Of a stretch of DNA of 64,000 nucleotides, positions 53,884 through 61,604 are shown one piece after another. The DNA is from Phycisphaerales bacterium. GTDB taxonomy: Bacteria > Planctomycetota > Phycisphaerae > Phycisphaerales > JAGLTS01. The position numbers and the translations under genes are program-made. The stretch covers positions 1 to 64,000 of the forward strand of contig JAGLTS010000045.1 of the NCBI GenBank assembly GCA_023135165.1, read 5' to 3'. Numbering within the stretch: the first letter of the stretch is position 1; the number at the start of each line of letters is the position of its first letter. Below the pieces are notes generated by a model that saw only the letters and a list, made by a program, of their open reading frames with translations, was not told where the DNA came from and did not search any database.

Positions 53884-55737
53884 ATGAACGGCGCTCGAAT
53901 CGGCATGATCGTATTCACACTTCTCCTCGCGGCGCAATCCGCAGCGGCGCAGGGCGTGTCGGTCGTTGCGCAGACCGTGAGCGAAGCCTATGCGGGTGAT
54001 GTGATCCCCTACGAAGTCGTCGTGCGAGGCGGCGAGTTGGATACGGACCCTGATATCTCTGCGATCACTGAGTTTCCGATTCGTTCCGTCGGCCCGCCGA
54101 GCAGAAGCAGCCAGAAGTTCAGCCAGACGATCGGCGGCAAGCGAACCGATTGGGAATACGTGCAGTACACGTACCGGTACGAGATCGTCGCGCCAAGCAG
54201 CGCGGGCGCGTACACGATCCCGCCCGTCATCGTTCATATCGAAGGACAACCATACTCGACGAAGCAACTTCGTTTCCGCATCAAGGAGCCGTCGCAGACG
54301 GATGAGTTTCCCGTGCGGTTGACGCTGGCCAAGCGGGATCTGTACGTCGGCGAACCGGTCACGGCGCACCTGGAGTGGTATTGCATCGTGGATTTCGTGC
54401 GCAGGCCGATCTCCATGCGGTTGGCGCTCGATTCATCGGATTTCGAAGTATTCAACGCACCGCAGTTACCCCTCACGCGCGATGATCTGCAATCCGGCCG
54501 ATTCGTCGAGATCACGTTCAACGGCCGAGCTGCGTACGCCACGATCTCGCAGCGCCGCGTCAATGACCGCATGATGAGCGTGATCGCATTCGACACGATC
54601 CTCCAGCCGAGGCGCGCAGGCTCACTCAGCACGGGCAAGGCGGCGGTGACGTTCGAGGGCGTCGTCGGACGGGACGACTCGGGCGGGTTCTTCGCCGACC
54701 CGTTTCGTGATCGCGTCAGAACGCAGCGTTTCATTACGCGCGCCGAGGCTGTGACGCTCAACGTCAAGCCCCTTCCGAACCAAGGCCGGCCTGCGAACTT
54801 CACCGGTCTGGTGGGTGAGTACGACATCCAGGCGTTCGCCGATCCGACGGATGTGAACGTCGGCGATCCGATCACACTGACGTTGCGATTCACCGGCCCC
54901 GCGCCTTTGGATCGCGTGAAACCGCCCGCGCTGGAAGACGATCGCGCGTTCACCGATGCGTTCCGCGTCTCATCGGAGCCGCCGACCATCACTGTGGATG
55001 GCGCGAGCAAGACGCTTGTGCGGACCGTCCGCGTCCGCCGTGATGATGTCACACAAATCCCGGCGATTGAGCTGCCTTACTTCGACACGAGAACCGGCGC
55101 ATACGGCGTCGCGCGAAGCAGGCCGATCCCGCTCATCGTACACGCGACACGGCAAGTCACGGCTGCGGATGCGGTCGGTGGCGATGGTGCGACGCCCGGC
55201 AACGAACTCGAAGAACAAACAGGCGGAATCGCAGCGAACATCGAATCGCCCGAAGCGCTGACGAACATGAAGACGGACCTGCGTTCGCGCCTGCTCGACC
55301 CGATCTGGATGATCGTGATGGGCATACCAGCGGCGGCGTACGCAGCGGTCGGCACGGTTGTGCTCGTTCGGCGTCAAGCGGCGCGTGATCCGGCAGCGAG
55401 ACGCAGACGCCGTGCGCTCGGGAGGGCCAAGGCTCGGCTGCGGCGCGCCGGCAAGAGCGACAGCGCGGACGTTCCAACCGCAGTAAGCGACGCTGTGCGG
55501 CAGTATGTCGCGGATCGTTTCGATGAGCCTGCCGCCGGCCTGACGACTATGGATTGCACACGCATCCTCGCTGTACATCGTGTGAACGGCGCAGATGAAG
55601 CCGAAGCGCTGTTGCGCCGTTGTGATGCAGCCAGATTCGCCGGCGCCGGCAGCGACACCGAGAACGCGGATGACTTGCCCAAACGAGCGCTGAGCGTCGT
55701 GATGACGATCGAAGCTTCCATGCGGGGGGAGGTCTGA
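53884..55737 (+). CDS. batD: BatD-type oxygen-tolerance protein
   Basis: 617 aa with a signal peptide (GMIVFTLLLAAQSAAAQ), several Ig-like domains (VGEPVTAHLEWYCIVDFVRR; VNVGDPITLTLRFTGPAPLD), a membrane helix near residue 480 (WMIVMGIPAAAYAAVGTVVLV) and a basic cytosolic tail. It is the large exported scaffold of the Bat complex. It follows batC by 10 bp and overlaps batE by 3 bp. Confidence 0.88.
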   Translation: MNGARIGMIVFTLLLAAQSAAAQGVSVVAQTVSEAYAGDVIPYEVVVRGGELDTDPDISAITEFPIRSVGPPSRSSQKFSQTIGGKRTDWEYVQYTYRYEIVAPSSAGAYTIPPVIVHIEGQPYSTKQLRFRIKEPSQTDEFPVRLTLAKRDLYVGEPVTAHLEWYCIVDFVRRPISMRLALDSSDFEVFNAPQLPLTRDDLQSGRFVEITFNGRAAYATISQRRVNDRMMSVIAFDTILQPRRAGSLSTGKAAVTFEGVVGRDDSGGFFADPFRDRVRTQRFITRAEAVTLNVKPLPNQGRPANFTGLVGEYDIQAFADPTDVNVGDPITLTLRFTGPAPLDRVKPPALEDDRAFTDAFRVSSEPPTITVDGASKTLVRTVRVRRDDVTQIPAIELPYFDTRTGAYGVARSRPIPLIVHATRQVTAADAVGGDGATPGNELEEQTGGIAANIESPEALTNMKTDLRSRLLDPIWMIVMGIPAAAYAAVGTVVLVRRQAARDPAARRRRRALGRAKARLRRAGKSDSADVPTAVSDAVRQYVADRFDEPAAGLTTMDCTRILAVHRVNGADEAEALLRRCDAARFAGAGSDTENADDLPKRALSVVMTIEASMRGEV

Positions 55738-56567
55738 TGCTGCGAATCGCGATACAACTCGTTGCGGCGATGCTCCTCATCATGGGCGCACATCACACGG
55801 TCTGCGCCGACGATGCGGTATTGACCCACACCGACATGCAACGGCTGTTCGACGATGCAAACCGCGTGTTCGATGATGCTGCGAAGATGAACGCGGATAA
55901 CCCCGAGTCGGCTGCTCCGCTCTTTCAGCGTGCCATCGCCGGCTACGAGACAATCCTGCGCAACGGACGAATCGAGAACGGCACGCTGCGGTACAACATC
56001 GGCAACGCGCACCTGCTGCTCGGCGACGTCGGTCGGGCGATCGTGAGCTACCGACGTGCGGAACGGACGATGCGCGGTGATGCGAACCTGCAGCGCAACC
56101 TCGCAGCAGCCCGGGCGCGCGTTGTGGATCGAATCGAAGACCAACAGCAAAACGGCGGGACGGCGCTGCTCACATGGCACACCGACATCCCGGCCGGCGT
56201 ACGATTCGTCGTTGGCGCCTGCGCATTCAGCACGATGTGGCTGGTCATGCTCAGCAGGCTCGTCGGCATCCTGCGGTTCCGTGTGCGGGGGATTGCGATC
56301 ACACTCCTGATCGCATGGACGGCATGTTTCACATCGCTCACCGTCGAGCAGCAGCAGCATGTGCGAACGACCGAAGCGGTCATCGTGGCTGACGAAGTGA
56401 TCGGACGAAAAGGTCCTGATGCATCCGGCTACGAGCCGAGCTTCACACGGGCGCTGCACGGCGGGGTTGAGGTGCGCATCATCGAGAAGCGGACCGGCTG
56501 GCTGCGCGTCGAGCTGCAAGACGGCCGAGAAACATGGCTGCCCATTAGCGCCGTTGAAGCGATCTGA
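55737..56567 (+). CDS. batE: BatE-type TPR protein with SH3-like C-terminus
   Basis: 276 aa: signal peptide, TPR pair (LRYNIGNAHLLLGDVGRAIVSYRRA), two membrane helices (FVVGACAFSTMWLVMLSRLV; AITLLIAWTACFTSL) and a C-terminal SH3b-like domain (EVRIIEKRTGWLRVELQDGR). This domain order is the BatE pattern. It is the last gene of the eight-gene operon. Confidence 0.87.
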   Translation: MLRIAIQLVAAMLLIMGAHHTVCADDAVLTHTDMQRLFDDANRVFDDAAKMNADNPESAAPLFQRAIAGYETILRNGRIENGTLRYNIGNAHLLLGDVGRAIVSYRRAERTMRGDANLQRNLAAARARVVDRIEDQQQNGGTALLTWHTDIPAGVRFVVGACAFSTMWLVMLSRLVGILRFRVRGIAITLLIAWTACFTSLTVEQQQHVRTTEAVIVADEVIGRKGPDASGYEPSFTRALHGGVEVRIIEKRTGWLRVELQDGRETWLPISAVEAI

Positions 56568-56873
56568 CGAGACGCCGTCTGCGGCTGCCCCGTCACCGGC
56601 ACGCACTGCTCGGTTGCGCCCGTAATCTGAAGTCTAATCAGGTAAGAAGGCGCCTTCCTCGTCAACATGCGCCCGGAGTGGGCCGATATCCTGTATTGCA
56701 CTGGCCAATCGCCAGAGAACCTGGTGCTCTGGGCGCATTGTCCGATAACAAGCCGGCCCATGTTGCCCGACTTTGAGAAGCACACTTGACCGGGACCGGC
56801 CTGACGGCACACTTCCAGATAGGCAATCAACACACTGACACACAGAAAAACCAGACATGATGAGGAGACAACC
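56568..56873 (+). other. 306-bp gap after batE, promoter of the triple-repeat protein
   Basis: No gene seen. It contains the palindrome GAAGGCGCCTTC at 56646-56657 and a short hairpin CTGGC-CAATC-GCCAG near 56700. A strong AGGAG lies just upstream of ATG 56874. Confidence 0.5.
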
Positions 56874-58757
56874 ATGAGAACGCATCTACGTGCGACACTT
56901 GCAGCCGTTGCTGCTGCCGGCTCGCTCTTGCTCGGGTCGGCGGTCGCCTCAGCCCAGCCCGGCACCCCCGGCGCGTTTGTCTACGACACCACGGCGGGCA
57001 CCATCGACACATACGTCGGCGATCTCACCGGCGGAACGCTGACGATCATGGACATCCCAGCCGTCTCATACCGGGTCCAGCGCATCGGCGGGGCGGTTGA
57101 CCTGGGCTTCTTCGGCATCGGCCAATCGTCACTCACCGTGACCGCGGATCTGATCGAGTTCGTGGACAACACGCCGAGCGGCAGCGGCCACGGCGATATC
57201 GCGCGATTCAGCGGCGGCGGCATGGATCTCGTGATCGTTGATGAATACGGCAATACGTTGACCGGGACGATCGACCTGTTCGAGTTGGTGGACCGCAGCA
57301 ACGCCATGATGCCGGGTATCGAGGGTCAGGCCAGGTTCACAGCCGTCTCATTCAGCGGGCCGACCCTGCAGAACGTACCCACCGACCAGTTGGCGACGAT
57401 CAGCACGGTCTACATGTACGGCTACGCCAGTCAGACGCTCGAAGAGTACCTCGCATCCGGCGGATCGGGCGGTGCCGAGTTACAGCTTGAGACATTCGAG
57501 CTGCGGATCGAAGCCGAGCCGTTCACACCGAAGTCCTGCTGCGAATGGGGCAAGCTGCGCATCCTGACGATGCAATACACGGGCGATGACTGCACCGCGA
57601 GCAACCACCAGCAGGAGCCCGGCAAGGTCTTCTGTGATGGTGATCCGCAATCCGCGCCACAGGTCTACATCATCTCGTGCGACAAGGACGATCCCACACA
57701 CCACAAGGCGAAGATCTGGTTCGAGGGGCTCGTGGATCTGGGCGGGACATATGACATCGACGCGACCAATGCGGGTCAGTCGAGACTCAAGGGGGACACC
57801 TTCATTCACATCTTCGATACGTCGGGCCTTCCGCTCCAGACGCTCAGATTCCACACATCCTGCTCGCAGCCGATCGACACGGGCGACCAGTTCGGAAGCG
57901 CGCTCATCGTTGATTGTGTGGGCGAGGAGGAGCCGGTCCCGGGCGATTGCTGCGCGGATGGCGATCTGGTGTCGCTCACCTTGCAGTACACCGGTGATGA
58001 CTGCTCCGCCACGCATCATGCCCAGGATCCGCGGAAGGTGTCGTGCGACGGCGACCCGATGTTCCTGCCGCAGGCATACATCCGCGCGAGCGACAAGGAG
58101 GACCCGGATAACCCTCGGGCGAAGGTGTGGTTCGAGGATGTCGTGAACCTCGGCGCAACGTACGAACTCGTCGCAGCGAACGGAGGCGCGGCGACGCTCA
58201 AGGCTGCGACATTCATCCACGTCTTCGATCTCGACCAGAACCTGTTGCAGACGATCAAGTTCCACACGTCATGCTCGCAGATGTTGGTGGAGGGCGATCA
58301 GTTCGGAAGCGCCCTGGTGGTCGGATGCGTTGGTGAAGACCGGCCGGTCAAGGGCGATCTGTGCAACCACGGCGCCAAACCGCAGCGGCTCACGATGAAG
58401 TACGCGGGCGGCGACTGCTCGGCCACGAGTCACTTCCAGCATCCGCGGAAGGTATCGTGCGACGGCGATCCGATGGATGCGCCCGTCGTGTGGATCCTCG
58501 CGACGGACAAATCGAATCCAGACCGCGCAAACGCCAAGATCTGGTTCTCCGGTTCCGTACCATTGGGCGGGCTCTTCGACATCGACGCAACGAAGGCCAG
58601 CCAGACGAGGCTGCGGTCCAACACCTACCTGCATATCTTCGATGCCACGGGCGAGACACTGCTGCAAACCGTCAAGTTCCACACGAGTTGCTCGCAGCCG
58701 CTCGTGCTCGGCGATCAGTACGGTGCAGCGCAGCTCATCGAGTTCGTCACGGAGTGA
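56874..58757 (+). CDS. Secreted protein with three tandem cysteine-containing repeats
   Basis: 627 aa with a signal peptide (AAVAAAGSLLLGSAVASAQ). Residues 28-215 form a beta-rich N-terminal domain. Three repeats of about 115-125 residues follow, each with L(T/Q)MQYTGDDC or a variant, RKVSCDGDP, KIWFEG/S, a strand T(F/Y)IHIFD, and a closing (K/R)FHTSCSQ. Four cysteines per repeat suggest disulfides. Repeats 2 and 3 share RKVSCDGDPM exactly. It may correspond to a domain of unknown function found on surface proteins; no enzyme motif. A terminator follows. Confidence 0.85.
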   Translation: MRTHLRATLAAVAAAGSLLLGSAVASAQPGTPGAFVYDTTAGTIDTYVGDLTGGTLTIMDIPAVSYRVQRIGGAVDLGFFGIGQSSLTVTADLIEFVDNTPSGSGHGDIARFSGGGMDLVIVDEYGNTLTGTIDLFELVDRSNAMMPGIEGQARFTAVSFSGPTLQNVPTDQLATISTVYMYGYASQTLEEYLASGGSGGAELQLETFELRIEAEPFTPKSCCEWGKLRILTMQYTGDDCTASNHQQEPGKVFCDGDPQSAPQVYIISCDKDDPTHHKAKIWFEGLVDLGGTYDIDATNAGQSRLKGDTFIHIFDTSGLPLQTLRFHTSCSQPIDTGDQFGSALIVDCVGEEEPVPGDCCADGDLVSLTLQYTGDDCSATHHAQDPRKVSCDGDPMFLPQAYIRASDKEDPDNPRAKVWFEDVVNLGATYELVAANGGAATLKAATFIHVFDLDQNLLQTIKFHTSCSQMLVEGDQFGSALVVGCVGEDRPVKGDLCNHGAKPQRLTMKYAGGDCSATSHFQHPRKVSCDGDPMDAPVVWILATDKSNPDRANAKIWFSGSVPLGGLFDIDATKASQTRLRSNTYLHIFDATGETLLQTVKFHTSCSQPLVLGDQYGAAQLIEFVTE

Positions 58758-58807
58758 TCGTGACCGAATCGACCCCGTGAACGGCGACGGACCTTCCAGA
58801 ACTACAC

Positions 58808-58854
58808 GTGCCCGTTGAACTGCTCCAAGCGGTTCAGCGGGCACGGTCCTTTTG
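58808..58854 (+). terminator. Strong hairpin terminator after the triple-repeat gene
   Basis: Arms of 16 bp (GTGCCCGTTGAACTGC with GCGGTTCAGCGGGCAC, two G-T pairs) around TCCAA, followed by GGTCCTTTT. Located about 50 bp after the stop and just before the convergent nuoD stop at 58869. Confidence 0.75.
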
Positions 58855-58868
58855 CAGCAGCGGTGGGA

Positions 58869-60128
58869 CTACCTGTCCACCTGACCCATGACCACGTCGA
58901 TCGAGCCGACGATCGCGGGAACGTCGGCGAGCATCACATTCCTGCACAACTCGCCGAGCACGGAGAGGTTGCAAAACGTCCCGGCACGCGCCTTGACGCG
59001 ATACGGCTGGGCGGCGCCCTGCGACTCGACGTAGAACCCGAGCACGCCGCGGGGATTCTCCGTCTCGACGTAGACCTCGCCCGCCTTGGGCTTGAAGTTG
59101 CGCTTGACTTTCGCGCGATGTGCGCCGCCCGTCGCGGGGTCGTCCGATGCGTCCGGAATCATCTCGACGCACTGGCGGATGATCCTGCAACACTGCTCCA
59201 TCTCGCGCATGCGGATCATGTACCGGTCCCATGAGTCGCCGAGCGTGCCCCGTTCGCCCGTGCCGACGACCACGTCGAAGTCAAGCTCCGGATACACGGA
59301 GAACGGCTTGTCACGGCGCAAATCGTACGGCAACCCCGTTGCACGCATCACCGGGCCCGTCACCGCGTAGGCGATCGCCAACTCTTTGGAGAGCGGCCCG
59401 ACGTTGGCGGTGCGCTTCACGAAGATGTGGTTGAACGAGAGCAGACCGTTGTACTCAGCGATCTTCGGCTCGAAGAAGTCGACAAACTCGATCACCTTCT
59501 CAAGCCAACCCGTCGGCAGGTCGTGCGTCACGCCGCCGATCGTGAAGTACGAGTACGTCAGCCGAGCGCCGCAGAGCATCTCGAAGAGATCGAGCACGTA
59601 CTCCCGCTCGCGGAAGGCGTAGAGGAACGGCGTGAACGCGCCGATGTCCAAGCCGTACGTCCCGAACGTGACGAGGTGCGATGCGATGCGCTGCATTTCG
59701 CCCACGATGACGCGGATGAACTCAGCCCGGCGGGGAACCTCGACATCACCGAGTTGTTCAACCGCCCGGCAGAAGGCCCAGTTCTCGTTCATCCCGGCGA
59801 CGTAGTCCAGCCGGTCGGTGTAGGGGATGAACTGGAAGTAGGCGATGTTCTCACCGATCTTCTCCGCACAGCGGTGCAGATAGCCCAGGTGTGGGATCGC
59901 TTCGAGGATCATCTCGCCGTCCGTGCGGAGGACGATGCGCAGCACACCATGCGTCGCGGGATGCTGCGGCCCCATGCTGACGAGCATCTCTTCGGTACGG
60001 ACATCCTCCAGTTCGATGCCCGATGCCGCCTCCTGGCGGACGACGTGGTCGCCGTTCGGCCCGGCGGGGACATCCGCAAGCCCTTCCGCGGGGACAATGA
60101 GGTTGATCTCTCGCTCGGTGGTGGTCAT
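58869..60128 (-). CDS. nuoD: NADH-quinone oxidoreductase subunit D, isolated
   Basis: 419 aa. MLVSMGPQHPATHGVLRIVL, EAIPHLGYLHRCAEKIGEN and the C-terminal SVLGELCRNVMLADVPAIVG are the NuoD (49-kDa) signature. It forms the quinone-binding cavity of complex I with NuoB. No other nuo gene is in the window, although nuoD is normally in nuoABCD. ATG 60128 (MTTTEREINLI) is chosen, and upstream sequence in the track is a dockerin gene remnant read in another frame. Confidence 0.95.
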   Translation of the reverse strand: MTTTEREINLIVPAEGLADVPAGPNGDHVVRQEAASGIELEDVRTEEMLVSMGPQHPATHGVLRIVLRTDGEMILEAIPHLGYLHRCAEKIGENIAYFQFIPYTDRLDYVAGMNENWAFCRAVEQLGDVEVPRRAEFIRVIVGEMQRIASHLVTFGTYGLDIGAFTPFLYAFREREYVLDLFEMLCGARLTYSYFTIGGVTHDLPTGWLEKVIEFVDFFEPKIAEYNGLLSFNHIFVKRTANVGPLSKELAIAYAVTGPVMRATGLPYDLRRDKPFSVYPELDFDVVVGTGERGTLGDSWDRYMIRMREMEQCCRIIRQCVEMIPDASDDPATGGAHRAKVKRNFKPKAGEVYVETENPRGVLGFYVESQGAAQPYRVKARAGTFCNLSVLGELCRNVMLADVPAIVGSIDVVMGQVDR

Positions 60129-60237
60129 GGGTGCGGCGCCTCCAGGGATGCAGCTTTGCGGGCCGACCATCGTAGGGAGTCCCAGCCCGCGAGGCGACCC
60201 GGGCCGATACCGCCCACACGTCGGTCGGGGCAGCCGG

Positions 60238-60390
60238 TCAGCGAGGCTCGCAGGGTTGACCGTAGTAGCCCAGCAGGATGCCGAGATCCTCCGCATCGGT
60301 GTCGCCGTCGCCGTCAATGTCGCCCCAGCGGTCCCTGCCGTACCACGCGAGCAGGATGCCCAGATCGTACTGATCGACGTGCCGATGCGT
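60238..60390 (-). pseudogene. Dockerin-like C-terminus without its parent gene
   Basis: In one minus frame, DQYDLGILLAWYGRDRWGDI and then DGDGDTDAEDLGILLGYYGQ match the two calcium repeats that end many Phycisphaerae surface proteins (compare the papain-like protein). Upstream the similarity stops at THRHVDQYD without a start codon context or signal peptide. It is probably the tail of a secreted protein truncated by rearrangement between nuoD and the next gene. Confidence 0.65.
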
Positions 60391-60489
60391 GCGAAGCTGC
60401 TGATCGGCGGCGTGGGCGGTGCTCGTCTGATGCAGCCCGCGCGAGGTGGGACGGAAGTGGTAGGATCGGCGCAGCAAACGAGGTGTGCT

Positions 60490-61590
60490 ATGGATGCGAC
60501 AGACAGCGGTGTGGCGACGAAACGGTCGGCTGGGGGCGGTGGGGGCGGTGGGGGTGATGGGGGTGATGGGGGTGATGGGGGTGATGGGGGTGATGGCGCG
60601 CCGGGGCGGGTCGGCAAGGCGGTTCGCAAGGACTTGGATGAACTGCGGGCGGTGCTCAGCAGGCTCGACCAGGCGGGCGCTCACAATGAGACGGCCTGGA
60701 TCATCGCTGATGCGCTGTTCCGAGCGAAGCAGACACGCACCGCGTTTCTCCACAATGGATGGGATGTCACCAGGACACATTTCTATTCGCCGACGCCCGA
60801 CCTGCGCGAGTTGCCCGACTCACTGTGGACCGATGGAATCGACATCACCAACCTGAGATGGGATGCCGACGCTCAGCTTGCGTGGGTCGATGATGTGACC
60901 GGTCAATACGGCGAAGAGCTGGATTGGCCAACGGCGCCGCCGCAGAACGAGCCGACCGCATACCACCTGGACAACCAGGCGTACCGCACCGGCGACGCTG
61001 AGCCGTGCTATCTGATGATGCGTTCGGTCAAACCCAAGCGCGTGATCGAGCTGGGCAGCGGGATGTCATCGAAGCTGATCGCTCAGGCGCTTGAGCGCAA
61101 CCGTGCGGAGGGTCATCCCGTGCGGTACGACGTGTACGACCTGTACCCGGAGGATCACATCGGTGAACAGCAAGTGCCCGGCGTTGACGAACTGCACAAG
61201 ACGAGCGTGCAGACGATTCCACTGTCAACGTTCGACGCGCTGCAGGCTGGAGATGTGCTGTTCATCGACACATCACACGTGCTGCGCGTCGGCAGCGATG
61301 TTCGGCGCGAGTATTGCGAGATTCTGCCACGTCTCAAGCCCGGCGTGATCGTCCACATCCACGATGTGTTTCTTCCACTTGAGTATCCCAAAGCGTGGAT
61401 CTTCGAGAACAACTGGTGCTGGAACGAGCAGTACCTCATCCATGCGCTTCTCGCGAACGGTTCGACATACGAGACGATCTACGCCGCTGCATTCATGTGG
61501 AAGACCAAAGGCGATGCGCTGGCAAAGCGCTGGCGGCATTTCGACCCCAAGACGTGCTTGCCCGCCGGGCTGTGGTTGCGCAAGAAGTAG
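60490..61590 (+). CDS. Class I SAM methyltransferase-like protein with Gly-Asp repeat N-terminus
   Basis: 366 aa. RVIELGSGMSSKLIAQALER is the SAM-binding motif, followed by VRYDVYDLYPEDH (acidic loop) and DVLFIDTSHVLRVGSDV. The fold suits the Methyltransf_24 type. The N-terminus contains GGDGGDGGDGG encoded by a 9-bp minisatellite. GAGGTG precedes ATG 60490. Substrate unknown; it is convergent with the membrane glycosyltransferase-like gene. Confidence 0.8.
   Translation: MDATDSGVATKRSAGGGGGGGGDGGDGGDGGDGGDGAPGRVGKAVRKDLDELRAVLSRLDQAGAHNETAWIIADALFRAKQTRTAFLHNGWDVTRTHFYSPTPDLRELPDSLWTDGIDITNLRWDADAQLAWVDDVTGQYGEELDWPTAPPQNEPTAYHLDNQAYRTGDAEPCYLMMRSVKPKRVIELGSGMSSKLIAQALERNRAEGHPVRYDVYDLYPEDHIGEQQVPGVDELHKTSVQTIPLSTFDALQAGDVLFIDTSHVLRVGSDVRREYCEILPRLKPGVIVHIHDVFLPLEYPKAWIFENNWCWNEQYLIHALLANGSTYETIYAAAFMWKTKGDALAKRWRHFDPKTCLPAGLWLRKK
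60532..60594 (+). repeat. 9-bp G-rich minisatellite inside the methyltransferase gene
   Basis: About seven units: two GGGGGCGGT then five GGGGGTGAT, nearly perfect. It codes (GGD)n or (GGG)n. Perfect units suggest recent expansion. Confidence 0.85.
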
Positions 61591-61604
61591 GTCGGCCCCC
61601 GCTG

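Noticed and set aside
55374-56606. 410-aa minus ORF opposite batD/batE
   Set aside because: Shadow; the plus strand genes are coupled and recognisable.
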